Shown here in pieces: positions 34,366 through 43,326 of a stretch of DNA of 64,000 bases (within the stretch, counting starts at the first letter, position 1; every line of letters starts with the position of its first letter). The stretch lies in contig NZ_PVSS01000006.1 in the NCBI RefSeq assembly GCF_003025005.1, forward strand, positions 186,001 to 250,000. The letters run 5' to 3'. Source of the stretch: Brumimicrobium mesophilum (GTDB lineage Bacteria; Bacteroidota; Bacteroidia; Flavobacteriales_D; Crocinitomicaceae). Under the pieces are notes generated by a model that searched no databases, had not been told where the DNA came from, and saw nothing but the letters and a program-made list of their open reading frames with translations. A program made the position numbers and the translations under genes.

Positions 34366-34770
34366 CTATTTACGCGAAAAGGTATAAGTAAATCCGTCGT
34401 AGTGATTGTCGCTTATGTAGAGTTTATCATCTTCTATCGTAAACATTTCATAATCACCATTTAAGTAAACGATAGCTGGTTTTTCTTCGCTAGAGTAAAT
34501 AGACTCTTTCATTTTTATGCGATACTTCTTTTGACTTTCTTTGTTTGAACCTTCATAAACTTTGAAGAATCCTCTTTCGGTAAATTCTATCCAACTGTCA
34601 CTGTTGTATTTTGTACTTCCTCCGGCACCGGAAAAACCTCCAGAATCATATTCATACTCCCATGAACCAAACAATTCGCGTGATTCTTCATTTGGTGTTG
34701 AGATTTTCTTGCAAGCAGATGTCATAGCCAGTAGTGAAGCGGATAAGAATATAATTAGAAACTGTTTCAT
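34366..34770 (-). CDS. small lipoprotein, lipocalin-like
   Basis: The 134-residue product has a lipoprotein signal with lipobox TSAC (Cys20). The body resembles small lipocalin-like proteins: 'LFGSWEYEYDSGGFSG', 'WIEFTERGFFKVYEG', 'KPAIVYLNGDYEMFTIEDDKLYISD' in parts. Function is unknown; outer-membrane or periplasmic lipid anchor is inferred. It is separated from its minus-strand neighbours by about 90-110 bp on each side. Confidence 0.65.
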   Translation of the reverse strand: MKQFLIIFLSASLLAMTSACKKISTPNEESRELFGSWEYEYDSGGFSGAGGSTKYNSDSWIEFTERGFFKVYEGSNKESQKKYRIKMKESIYSSEEKPAIVYLNGDYEMFTIEDDKLYISDNHYDGFTYTFSRK

Positions 34771-34879
34771 GTTTTGTATTTAAAGCTTTAATTGTCAAGT
34801 TTGAAGGATAGAAAATTACAATTTTTCAATTGACTTACAAAGGATAATATTTGATTTAACATTTGTGAGTGTTATTAGC

Positions 34880-35287
34880 TTATGTGTTGATTTCAAATTC
34901 TTTTTCACCTTTAGTGAAATTAACAATCCAAGTAGAAATTAAGAATGATGAACAATAAAACATTGTAAATTCGTTTGCAAGAGCTCCATTTATTAATTTG
35001 AATGTTATTAAGATCCCTAGAACACCTGCAATTGATAAAATGCCTTTGGTAAGATATGAAGACATTATTTTCTTTGTCAAGAATTTAAAAAGCAAAACGT
35101 AAAGTACAAGCCAAGGGAGGGAAAAAAGCACACCAAAGAAAATGAATACTGGCAAATATTGGAAATCAACCCATCCAAAACCTTCATTGAATAATATATG
35201 ATAAATTAACCATAATAAAGGTCCAGTACATACAGTAAGTGACCATGCATTAAATGGATAGTTTTTGGATATATTTTTTTCTTTCAT
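34880..35287 (-). CDS. four-helix membrane protein of unknown function
   Basis: The 135-residue product has four hydrophobic helices (about 14-34, 42-68, 80-99 and 102-124) and a Glu-rich C-terminal tail. No family recognised. It starts 5 bp after the stop codon of the secreted carboxypeptidase-regulatory-like protein upstream, so the two are very likely co-transcribed. Confidence 0.6.
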   Translation of the reverse strand: MKEKNISKNYPFNAWSLTVCTGPLLWLIYHILFNEGFGWVDFQYLPVFIFFGVLFSLPWLVLYVLLFKFLTKKIMSSYLTKGILSIAGVLGILITFKLINGALANEFTMFYCSSFLISTWIVNFTKGEKEFEINT

Positions 35288-35292
35288 TTAAT

Positions 35293-35964
35293 TTACTTAC
35301 AACTCCCATCCATACTAGTGATTTCCCCTTGAATTCGGGATTTATTGTTTAATTCTAATTGATGCGATTCTAATTTAAAAATTTCAGAAGAAAAACAGAT
35401 TCTATTCATATCACATCCGAATTCTTTTAGTTTATTTTCAAAAAACTTCATTCTTTCTTCAGCTGTTTTTATCCTTTCATTAGGATGAATTGACTGAGTA
35501 AACTTTAAACACATTAAAGGATATTCATCCATTAAATCTTTAAACCATCCTATTTCAATATTCGAAAAGCTATCAATGACATTCATTTCATAGTAGGCGC
35601 TATTGTCGAATTTATCATATCTATAACTAGTCAGTTGAATATCTATGAAGTATTCAACATTAATTGTAGTATCAGTAGCTTCTCGAAATATATCCAAGGT
35701 AGCTTCGTGAAAGTCATTGTGATGGTAACTGGAGGAATATTCTAATTTAGGTTTAAATTCAATTTTGAAACTATAATTCCCTAATGAATCCGTAAAAGTT
35801 GAGTCAATGGCTATATCATTTTCATAGATAACGACTTTTACATTTGGAAATGGTGCATTTTCCTTGCTTGTAATGGTACCTGAAAATGGACCAGTATATG
35901 ATTGGGCGTAAAATTGATTATAAAAGAAAATGAATAAAAAAAGAGTGAGTGCTGATGTTTTCAT
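35293..35964 (-). CDS. secreted protein with carboxypeptidase-regulatory-like N-terminal domain
   Basis: I placed the start at the ATG at 35964, which gives a standard signal peptide (MKTSALTLFLFIFFYNQFYA); a TTG start four codons upstream is possible. The 223-residue product begins its mature part with 'GTITSKENAPFPNVKVVIYENDIAIDSTFTDSLGNYSFKIEF' in parts, the carboxypeptidase-regulatory-like beta-sandwich. The remainder contains three Cys and no known domain. Location is probably the periplasm or cell surface. It shares a transcript with the membrane protein gene 5 bp downstream. Confidence 0.7.
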   Translation of the reverse strand: MKTSALTLFLFIFFYNQFYAQSYTGPFSGTITSKENAPFPNVKVVIYENDIAIDSTFTDSLGNYSFKIEFKPKLEYSSSYHHNDFHEATLDIFREATDTTINVEYFIDIQLTSYRYDKFDNSAYYEMNVIDSFSNIEIGWFKDLMDEYPLMCLKFTQSIHPNERIKTAEERMKFFENKLKEFGCDMNRICFSSEIFKLESHQLELNNKSRIQGEITSMDGSCK

Positions 35965-36022
35965 TTTAGTAATCAAGTCTTGGTTTTACAATAGCATTTA
36001 AAAAATTAATTCTACATTAAAA

Positions 36023-36047
36023 CGGCAACACTTATTAAGTATTGCCG
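36023..36047 (-). terminator. intrinsic terminator of cphA
   Basis: On the minus strand CGGCAATACTT pairs with AAGTGTTGCCG (one wobble) across a three-base loop and runs into TTTTAATG. It lies about 33 bases after the cphA stop codon. Confidence 0.65.
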
Positions 36048-36079
36048 CATATCATTCTGAGCATATAATCTTATTAATT

Positions 36080-38695
36080 TTAGCCTTTCAGTTCGCTGTC
36101 TCTCAACTGCGCAACAAGTTCTAATGCTTCTGGAATCACATCACTGCTAATGACAATTAATGAACCATCTTTTGCGTTTTCCACAGCGTGAATAATAGCA
36201 TCTTTTTCTGATGGAATAATTGCTGTTTCCATATTTGAATTTTCTTGGTTAATTCCTTCAAGAACCATTTCGATAATTTGATTTTCAGTTTTTCCACGTA
36301 GATTTTTGTCTTGTCGAATAATGATTTTATCAAACATCGTTGCAGCAACGCTCCCAATTTCTCTGTTGTCCTCCAAACGTCTGTCACCAATTCCAGATAT
36401 AATACCCACTTTTTCACTTGAATCAAATGAATCTACGAATTGTTTTAATGCACGCATTCCGGCTGGATTGTGAGCGTAATCAAGTAGAACATTGAATTTC
36501 TTAAATTCGAAAAGGTTTAATCTACCTGGTGTTTGAGTTGGCGAAGGAATGAAAGTTTCCAAGGCTGCTTTTGTATCTTCAATGCTAAACCCTTGAATAT
36601 TCGCAGCTAAAATTGCAGGTAAAACATTCATGATCATAAATTCTGCTTTTCCTCCGTAAGTCAAAGGAATATTTTCAGCCTTCATGATACGCATTTTCCA
36701 TTCTCCTCTACAAAGTGTAACATAACCGTTTTCATAAATGGCTGTAATTCCACCACGTTTTTGAAGGGCTTTAATGTGACTATTGTTTTCGTTCATTGAA
36801 AACAAAGCCAAATTACAAGTGATATTTTTACGCATATCATACACCAAAGGATCATCGGCATTCAAAATAGCGTAGCCAGATGGTAAGACAGTTTCCGGAA
36901 TAACTCCTTTCACTTTCGCCAATTGTTCAATTGTATGAATACCTTTCAAACCAAGGTGGTCAGCAGCAACATTCGTTACAATTCCGATGTCACACTTCTT
37001 GAATCCTAGACCAGCACGAAGTAAACCACCACGTGCACATTCTAATACAGCGAAGTTTACGGTTGGATCTTTGAGAACGAATTCTGCGCTGGAAGGACCA
37101 GTACAGTCACCCGTCATTAAAAGTCTGTTTTGAATATAAACTCCGTCACTGGTTGAGTATCCTACACGTTTTCCGTTCATTTTTGCAATATGCGCAATTA
37201 AACGGGTTGTGGTTGTTTTTCCATTTGTTCCTGTAATAGCAATAATTGGAATTCGACCTGTTGCTCCTTGTGGAAATAACTTGTCGATTACTGGAGCTGC
37301 TACATTTCGTGCTAAACCTTTGGAAGGAGCTAGGTGCATTCTGAAGCCAGGACCTGCATTTACTTCTAATACCGCTCCACCCGTAGCATCAAGTGGTTGA
37401 GAAATATCAGTTGTCATGATATCAATTCCACAAATATCTAAATCAATCAATTTAGATATTCTTTCGCACATTGAAATATTTGCAGGATGAACAATATCTG
37501 TTACATCTTCTGAAGTTCCTCCAGTCGAAAGGTTTGCAGTATCCTTTAAAATTAACATTTCGCCTTCAGGAATTACACTTTCTAATGTGTAACCTGCTGC
37601 TTTTATAATTGTTTTTGTAAGTTCATTTGTGGTGATTTTGGTCAGAACATTTTCATGTCCATAACCTCTTCGGGGATCAGCATTAACTTCATCAATTAAT
37701 TGTTGTACGTTTTGTTTTCCATCTCCGATAACATGAGCAGGTGAACGCAATGCTGCGGCAACAAGTTTGTTATTTATTACTAGAATACGATAATCAACGC
37801 CAGTAATGAATTTTTCAACAATTACTGACCGTGATACTTCTTTGGCCGCATTAAAGGCTACTAAAGCTTCTTCATAATTTTGGATATTTACTGTAATTCC
37901 TCTTCCATGATTTCCATCAATAGGTTTAATTACTAAAGGAAACCTTACATAATCACATGTTTCTTTTAATGATGATTCCTTCCTAATGATTTCACCTCTT
38001 GGAACGGGAACTTCAGCTTGTTCGAGAATATACTTTGTGTCTTCTTTATCGCAAGCCAATTCAACTCCAATACTACTTGTTTCGCTGGTAACCGTTGCTT
38101 GAATTCGTTTCTGATTAGCGCCATAACCCAATTGACAAAGAGAATATTTGTTCAATCTGATCCAAGGAATATTTCTTGCTTCGGCTTCTTCGATAATAGA
38201 CCCTGTGCTTGGTCCAAGTCTCACAGCTTCGCGCAATTCGCGCATTTCTTGAATATCAGCTTCTAAATCATACGCTTCACCACTTATTAATGCTTCGCAA
38301 ATCGCAACAGAACTTTTGGCAGCGAAACGCCCAACTTCCTCTTCCATGTAATTAAAAACCACATTATATACCCCTTCTTCACCATAACCACGTGTTCTTC
38401 CAAAGCCTACATTCATCCCTGCAAGAGTTTGAATTTCAAGGGCGATATGTTCAATAACGTGTCCCATCCAAGTCCCTTCGTCAACACGTTGAAAGAATCC
38501 TCCTGCAGTTCCTATAGAACAACGATGACTATACATGTCAGGAAACATGGATTCTAACCTTTCACGAAAACCTTCTACTTTGTTGGTAGGTTTTTGTTCC
38601 ATATCTTCTAGGTCGAGAACCATAACTATTAATTTATGACGACGAATTGACCAATAATTTGGTCCGCGCATAGCATTTATACTGCGTATATTCAT
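36080..38695 (-). CDS. cphA: cyanophycin synthetase
   Basis: CphA polymerises aspartate and arginine into cyanophycin using ATP, a storage polymer in the cytoplasm. The 871-residue product shows all parts: the N-terminal domain with 'MRGPNYWSIRRHKLIVMVLDLE' (split) that is typical of CphA1, an ATP-grasp domain (about 210-480) that adds Asp to the backbone, and a Mur-ligase-like domain (from about 485) with the P-loop 'GTNGKTTTT' at 489-497, 'LDYAHNPAGM' and 'GIGDRRLEDN', which adds Arg. Length equals the cyanobacterial enzyme. The divergent cphB and the following isoaspartyl peptidase support the role. A terminator lies directly after it. Confidence 0.97.
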   Translation of the reverse strand: MNIRSINAMRGPNYWSIRRHKLIVMVLDLEDMEQKPTNKVEGFRERLESMFPDMYSHRCSIGTAGGFFQRVDEGTWMGHVIEHIALEIQTLAGMNVGFGRTRGYGEEGVYNVVFNYMEEEVGRFAAKSSVAICEALISGEAYDLEADIQEMRELREAVRLGPSTGSIIEEAEARNIPWIRLNKYSLCQLGYGANQKRIQATVTSETSSIGVELACDKEDTKYILEQAEVPVPRGEIIRKESSLKETCDYVRFPLVIKPIDGNHGRGITVNIQNYEEALVAFNAAKEVSRSVIVEKFITGVDYRILVINNKLVAAALRSPAHVIGDGKQNVQQLIDEVNADPRRGYGHENVLTKITTNELTKTIIKAAGYTLESVIPEGEMLILKDTANLSTGGTSEDVTDIVHPANISMCERISKLIDLDICGIDIMTTDISQPLDATGGAVLEVNAGPGFRMHLAPSKGLARNVAAPVIDKLFPQGATGRIPIIAITGTNGKTTTTRLIAHIAKMNGKRVGYSTSDGVYIQNRLLMTGDCTGPSSAEFVLKDPTVNFAVLECARGGLLRAGLGFKKCDIGIVTNVAADHLGLKGIHTIEQLAKVKGVIPETVLPSGYAILNADDPLVYDMRKNITCNLALFSMNENNSHIKALQKRGGITAIYENGYVTLCRGEWKMRIMKAENIPLTYGGKAEFMIMNVLPAILAANIQGFSIEDTKAALETFIPSPTQTPGRLNLFEFKKFNVLLDYAHNPAGMRALKQFVDSFDSSEKVGIISGIGDRRLEDNREIGSVAATMFDKIIIRQDKNLRGKTENQIIEMVLEGINQENSNMETAIIPSEKDAIIHAVENAKDGSLIVISSDVIPEALELVAQLRDSELKG

Positions 38696-38771
38696 AAGTG
38701 TAATTTTAGTATTTTATCGAAGATTTGTTAAGTATTTCTTAAATATATGGTTTTGATTGAATAAATACATC

Positions 38772-38779
38772 TATTTTTG
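38772..38779 (+). promoter_or_regulatory. candidate -7 box of cphB
   Basis: TATTTTTG fits TAnnTTTG and lies 24 bases before the cphB ATG. TTTG occurs 16 bases upstream, which is closer than the usual 19-21. The 108-bp gap to cphA should carry promoters for both genes. Confidence 0.4.
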
Positions 38780-38803
38780 ACCTTTTGTAAAATATTTTTT
38801 TGA

Positions 38804-39676
38804 ATGGACGATAGTTGCGTTAAGGGTATTCTTATTCCAATTGGTGGAAATGAAGATAAAGGCAGTAGAAATGAACTAGAAGAGGCTTATAGTTTTGATT
38901 TTGTGGGTGATGGAATACTTTCTCACGTTGTTAAACAAGCAGGAGGATTAGAGGCTAAAATAGTTGTTATTCCCGCTGCATCAAGCATTCCTGAGGAAGT
39001 TGCTCAGAATTATATTGATGCTTTCGAAAAATTAGGATGTACTAACATTCATATTCTTCACATTTTAAAGAAAGAAGATTCTGAGAATCCTATAAACATT
39101 GAGTTAATTCAATCTGCCAACGCAGTGATGTTTTCTGGTGGTAATCAATCTAAGATTACCAAAAAGATGTTGGGAACAACAATTCACCGTGTGATGCTGG
39201 ATAAATTTATAAATGAGCCATTTGTAATCGCTGGGACAAGTGCCGGAGCAATGGTTATGTCGCATCAAATGATCGCTGGTGGAACAAATAAAGATTCTTT
39301 TAGAAAAGGGGTAGTGGATATGGGGAAAGGATTAGGTTTCATTCCTGAATTGATTATTGACTCCCATTTTATTCGTCGCGGTAGATTTGGAAGATTGACT
39401 GAAGCGGTGGCAAAATTCCCAGATTTAATTGGTGTTGGTTTAGCTGAAGATACCGGGATTATTATTAGAAATAAACGCGAATTTCAAGTTATTGGTTCGG
39501 GTATGGCAATAGTTTTTGACTTAAGAGAAGCAACCCACAATTACCATGAAATTTTAGAATTTAATACACCAATGACTGTTGTAGGAATGAAAACTCATGT
39601 ATTATCTAACGGTGATAGATTCGAAATTGATACAAGAACGATTAAGGTTTTGCCGATGAATGAAGCTTTTGTTTAG
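38804..39676 (+). CDS. cphB: cyanophycinase
   Basis: Cyanophycinase is a peptidase of family S51 that cuts cyanophycin into beta-Asp-Arg dipeptides. The 290-residue product shows the family's residues: 'IPIGGNEDKG' at the N-terminus, 'VVIPAASSIPEEVAQNYI', 'VMFSGGNQSKIT', the nucleophile Ser146 in 'AGTSAGAMVMS', and 'DSHFIRRGRFGRL' with the conserved His/Arg region. No signal peptide is present, so it acts in the cytoplasm on the cell's own polymer, unlike the secreted CphE type. It is divergent from cphA with 108 bp between. Confidence 0.95.
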   Translation: MDDSCVKGILIPIGGNEDKGSRNELEEAYSFDFVGDGILSHVVKQAGGLEAKIVVIPAASSIPEEVAQNYIDAFEKLGCTNIHILHILKKEDSENPINIELIQSANAVMFSGGNQSKITKKMLGTTIHRVMLDKFINEPFVIAGTSAGAMVMSHQMIAGGTNKDSFRKGVVDMGKGLGFIPELIIDSHFIRRGRFGRLTEAVAKFPDLIGVGLAEDTGIIIRNKREFQVIGSGMAIVFDLREATHNYHEILEFNTPMTVVGMKTHVLSNGDRFEIDTRTIKVLPMNEAFV

Positions 39677-39767
39677 AGCTGGTGTAATTTTGTAATGTTT
39701 TCGGATTTTTACCTTGTGCCTTCGGCGAGATTAATCAACGAATCAAATAATACTTTAATAATGGAAA

Positions 39768-39787
39768 GGACGATTTGCAAATCGTCC
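39768..39787. repeat. 20-bp perfect palindrome GGACGATTTGCAAATCGTCC, copy 2
   Basis: Identical to the copy at 30738-30757, with nine further shared flanking bases. It lies in the 205-bp gap between cphB and the isoaspartyl peptidase gene, which converge; besides a repeat it could act as a transcription stop for both. Confidence 0.8.
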
Positions 39788-39881
39788 CTACATTATATCT
39801 TCGATTTATGTTTTACTATTTAAATCATCGAATCTTAAATATATCATCCCATTAACAATTAAATAATTCTAAAACAAAACC

Positions 39882-40808
39882 TTACCCATAAATCAATACC
39901 TCTTTTCTGCCATCTGAATCTCTACATCCTCTGTACATTCCTTCAGTGTTGAAAGGCATTGCGATATCGCCTTTTGCATTTACAGCAATTAATCCACCAT
40001 CTCCACCAATCTTGAGGATTCTATTGTTGATGACTTCGTTGGCTGCTTTTTCTAAAGAGTAGTTCTTGTGTTCAATTAAACATGCGACATCATACGCAAC
40101 AACTCCACGAATGAAGAATTCACCACTACCAGTGCAGGAAATTGCGCAAGTTGCGTTGTTGGCATAGTTTCCGGCACCCACCATTGGACTATCACCAATT
40201 CTACCAAATTTCTTGTTGGTCATTCCACCAGTGCTAGTGGCAGCAGCGATATTTCCATTTTTATCACAGGCTACTGCCCCCACAGTTCCAAATTTTGAAT
40301 CTTTAGATTTTGAATGATCCAATTGAAAATCATCTGTGTCTTTTATTTCTAGCCATTGTTTGTGACGGAGTTCGTCATAAAAGTAGGAGTCAAGTTCTGT
40401 TGTGTAGCCGTTCATTTTGGCAAATGTCATAGCTCCATTGCCTGCCAAGAAAACGTGTTCGCTTTTTTCCATTATGTCACGCGCAAGGCTAATGGGATTT
40501 TTAATTCCAGAAATTAAAGAAACTGCACCTGCATTTAAATCTTTACCTTCCATAATAGACGCGTCCATTTCATGTGTTTCATCGGCAGTGAATACACTTC
40601 CTTTTCCGGCATTAAAAAGAGGAGAGTCTTCTAAAATATTGACAGCGGTTTCTACAGCATCAACAGATGATTTTCCGTTTTCAAGTGCGGAGTATCCCGC
40701 GTCAAGTGCCTTTTCTAGATCCGCTTTATATCTTAACTCTAATTCTGGAGTCATCATACCTTTTACGAGTGTACCAGCACCTCCGTGAATTGCTATGGAA
40801 AATTTCAT
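39882..40808 (-). CDS. iaaA: isoaspartyl peptidase/L-asparaginase (Ntn hydrolase, IaaA type)
   Basis: This N-terminal-nucleophile hydrolase cleaves isoaspartyl dipeptides, including beta-Asp-Arg from cyanophycin. The 308-residue product begins 'SIAIHGGAGTLVKG', a family hallmark, and is activated by self-cleavage before Thr175 in 'KFGTVGAVACD'. 'TSTGGMTNKKFGRIGDSPMVGAGNYA' (split) and 'SCTGSGEFFIRG' are also conserved. No signal peptide is visible, in line with a cytoplasmic role after CphB. The gene converges with cphB and is transcribed from a likely -7 box at 40834-40841. The last step of cyanophycin use is inferred from this context. Confidence 0.92.
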   Translation of the reverse strand: MKFSIAIHGGAGTLVKGMMTPELELRYKADLEKALDAGYSALENGKSSVDAVETAVNILEDSPLFNAGKGSVFTADETHEMDASIMEGKDLNAGAVSLISGIKNPISLARDIMEKSEHVFLAGNGAMTFAKMNGYTTELDSYFYDELRHKQWLEIKDTDDFQLDHSKSKDSKFGTVGAVACDKNGNIAAATSTGGMTNKKFGRIGDSPMVGAGNYANNATCAISCTGSGEFFIRGVVAYDVACLIEHKNYSLEKAANEVINNRILKIGGDGGLIAVNAKGDIAMPFNTEGMYRGCRDSDGRKEVLIYG

Positions 40809-40833
40809 TTGTAGAATTTATGTTATTGTATAA

Positions 40834-40841
40834 CAAAGTTA
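40834..40841 (-). promoter_or_regulatory. candidate -7 box of the isoaspartyl peptidase gene
   Basis: The minus strand reads TAACTTTG, a match to TAnnTTTG, about 26 bases before the ATG at 40808. It lies between the end of the CBS/DUF21 gene and this gene; no -33 element is seen. Confidence 0.4.
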
Positions 40842-40909
40842 GGAAATCGATCGAAAGTATTAGAGATCATTTCCGAAAATTAGTTGCTAAATTAAAGGCA
40901 TTGAAAACA

Positions 40910-41992
40910 TCAATCTTGACTTTCATTTGAATTGTCTTCATTGCGTAAGTCATCAATTTTCTCATATTTTACTTGCCTGTTTTGCCAGCGGTCACGTGCA
41001 TATTTCTGCATATCGGGAACGGTATCTTTTTCGTCCATAATTTCCAAACCGAGCAAAGTTTCAATTATATCTTCCATAGAAACAATACCATCCACACCTC
41101 CATAGTCATCAACTATTAGTGCGATATGGTCTTTTTTCTCCAACAAACTTTCCCAAAGTGAAAAGAGAACAGTTGAATTTGGAACTTGTAGAATCGGGTG
41201 TTTTAATTCTTTTAGCCTTAAGTTTTGCTTTCCTTCAGCCAAATGTTCAAAAACTTCCTGTCTCATGACATAACCTGTGATGTCCTCAGTGTTTTCAGAA
41301 TAAACAGGAATTCTTGAGAATTTTAGATATTCCTTGTCTTTCAGAAACTCTTTCAAATTCATTTTTTCATCGGCAAAAGCCACTACAACTCTTGGAGTCA
41401 TAATTTCTTTAACTTTTATATTTTTCAACCTTAAGATATTCTGAATTATTTTATTCTCTTTCTTAGAAAACAAACCTTCTTCAGTTCCAATACTCGCTAA
41501 AGCAGCTATTTCTGCTCTACTTGTAGTGCCCTCAATTTCCTTTTTAGAAAATAATTTTGTAATTAATGCAGAGATAATCACAAATGGGTAGGTAATGAAA
41601 ATTGTTACTTTAATGACTTTGTAAACTGGTTTTGTCAATTTATTCCAATATTGAGCCCCAACAGTTTTTGGAATAATTTCCGTTAAAAACAAAATCAATA
41701 AAGTTAAGACTGCAGAGATAACACCAAATGCTGCTTCCCCAAATACTTTTCCCGCCTCGGCTCCAACACCTGCTGCACCTACAGTATGTGCTACAGTATT
41801 TAGGGTCAAAATAGCCGACAATGGTTTGTCGATATTCATTTTTAGATCGATAAAAGATTTTGCCCAAACTTTTCCCTCATTTTGTTTCACAATAAGGAAT
41901 GATTGAGGAGTGGAGAGCAATACCGATTCCATGATTGAACACAAAAATGAAATGAATAAAGCAATGAATAAATAGACAAATAATGCTACCAT
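40910..41992 (-). CDS. CNNM/CorC-type membrane protein with DUF21 and CBS domains
   Basis: The 360-residue product has the DUF21 membrane domain (about 1-180, three or four helices, opening with 'LFVYLFIALFISFLCSIMES') and a CBS pair (about 190-330, 'VKEIMTPRVVVAFADE' and 'ALIVDDYGGVDGIVSMEDI'). Proteins of this family are linked to magnesium or cobalt transport or resistance; some were called hemolysins. The usual C-terminal CorC/HlyC domain is absent; the last 30 residues are only a charged tail ('RQVKYEKIDDLRNEDNSNES'). This short form is known in the family. It is upstream of the isoaspartyl peptidase gene but about 100 bp apart. Confidence 0.85.
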   Translation of the reverse strand: MVALFVYLFIALFISFLCSIMESVLLSTPQSFLIVKQNEGKVWAKSFIDLKMNIDKPLSAILTLNTVAHTVGAAGVGAEAGKVFGEAAFGVISAVLTLLILFLTEIIPKTVGAQYWNKLTKPVYKVIKVTIFITYPFVIISALITKLFSKKEIEGTTSRAEIAALASIGTEEGLFSKKENKIIQNILRLKNIKVKEIMTPRVVVAFADEKMNLKEFLKDKEYLKFSRIPVYSENTEDITGYVMRQEVFEHLAEGKQNLRLKELKHPILQVPNSTVLFSLWESLLEKKDHIALIVDDYGGVDGIVSMEDIIETLLGLEIMDEKDTVPDMQKYARDRWQNRQVKYEKIDDLRNEDNSNESQD

Positions 41993-42129
41993 GTTGAAAT
42001 TCGAGTTTCTTTTGTTTAATAGTTTAGAATAATCTAAAAATACAAAATCTATGAAAGCAAGGACTTAAACAATGTAGATAATCTTAAATAGAAGTAATTT
42101 TTAACAGAATTAAATGTTTTAGAGTTCGC

Positions 42130-43245
42130 TTAAAAACTTCTTTCAACCATTCTTTTGGGTTCCTTTTCTACATCCATAATGATTTCGAAGTCAATGATCC
42201 CTAAAACCAAATTTTCTTTAGTGACCACATCTACTCTCCAAAAACCTGGTTTTATATTGTTCTTGTATGTGTAACCTCGGAAACCATCATCACGACCACC
42301 AGTTATTCTGTAACTTATGTTATCTACAACTTCCCATTCCTTAGAAGTTTCGTTAAACCATTGCCAACGGTGAAAAATTGCTTTCGATATTTTGGTGGGT
42401 GCAAAAATTGAAGTAAATACAAATACACTTTCATTTTCTTGATGGATGTATTTTATTCTGTGATCTCTCCAAAATACAAACCAATCATCTCGTTCGTAAG
42501 TCACCAAAAAATCGCCGTTTTTACGTTCTACATTATGAGCAACGATACCCGCTTCTAATGCTAATGGAACAGGAGGGATGAGGTTGGTGAAATAAAACAA
42601 ATTGATGGTTCCATACATTACAAGAATTATGGTGATCAATTTCCTGATACGAATTTCCAATCTTGTGCTCGGACTTTTCCTATAAATTATGGTGATTAGG
42701 GTTAAAGTAGTGATCAAACTCACCAACCCAGAAATTAGAAAAACAGTTGTATTCATCTGTTTTATGAAAACGGGAATCATAAAAGTGAAAAAGGTGAAGC
42801 TGACAAAAAAATAGACGCTAAACTGCAGGTATTTATTTGAAATACGTTTTTTTAGTAACTCATTGGCGAAAAGTAAAACCAATAGAATAACAAAGAATGC
42901 TATGGTTTTCGACAAAGAAACGCTCCGTGAAAAGTAAATTACATAAGCGCTAGATAGTCCTCCAAAGAAAAATTGAATTGCTAAAGGCAAGTAAAGTTGA
43001 TAAGGTTCGAAAAAGGTATTTCTCCATCTTCTGTCACCAACTCTGTTATAGAGATATAGCGAGATGGTTAGTAAGAACATATATAAACTTAACACCGTTA
43101 TGTCGTACAATCGATCAATTCTTCCGAGAGTCAGGGTGTCAAAAATAAAACCACCGACAAAGAAAATTACTGGTGCATATTTACTATTCCTTCGAACGAA
43201 CTTTCGAAAGCGGCTTTTCTTATATTTTTCTATTACTCTGCTCAT
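42130..43245 (-). CDS. membrane protein with C-terminal DUF2914 domain
   Basis: I chose the ATG at 43245, giving 371 residues that begin 'MSRVIEKYKKSRFRKFVRR'; the frame is open up to a TTG at 43326, next to the upstream stop. Residues about 20-245 contain seven or eight hydrophobic helices. The C-terminal 110 residues ('SVFVFTSIFAPTKISKAIFHRWQWF' in parts, then 'RDDGFRGYTYKNNIKPGFWRVDV') match DUF2914, a periplasmic-looking beta domain of unknown function. The gene is transcribed after an S41 peptidase gene, about 80 bp away; a functional tie is not evident. Confidence 0.8.
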   Translation of the reverse strand: MSRVIEKYKKSRFRKFVRRNSKYAPVIFFVGGFIFDTLTLGRIDRLYDITVLSLYMFLLTISLYLYNRVGDRRWRNTFFEPYQLYLPLAIQFFFGGLSSAYVIYFSRSVSLSKTIAFFVILLVLLFANELLKKRISNKYLQFSVYFFVSFTFFTFMIPVFIKQMNTTVFLISGLVSLITTLTLITIIYRKSPSTRLEIRIRKLITIILVMYGTINLFYFTNLIPPVPLALEAGIVAHNVERKNGDFLVTYERDDWFVFWRDHRIKYIHQENESVFVFTSIFAPTKISKAIFHRWQWFNETSKEWEVVDNISYRITGGRDDGFRGYTYKNNIKPGFWRVDVVTKENLVLGIIDFEIIMDVEKEPKRMVERSF

Positions 43246-43326
43246 GCCTATATTGAAGTGGTTGAAAGTAGGTAAAAAGAATGTGATTGTGAGAAAACAG
43301 AAGTTGATTTTATCAGTGTTTAACAA

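Noticed and set aside
40417-40788. A 123-codon open frame on the plus strand within the isoaspartyl peptidase gene
   Set aside because: It is antisense to a gene with clear Ntn-hydrolase motifs and is Ser/Pro/Ala-rich without any recognisable feature.
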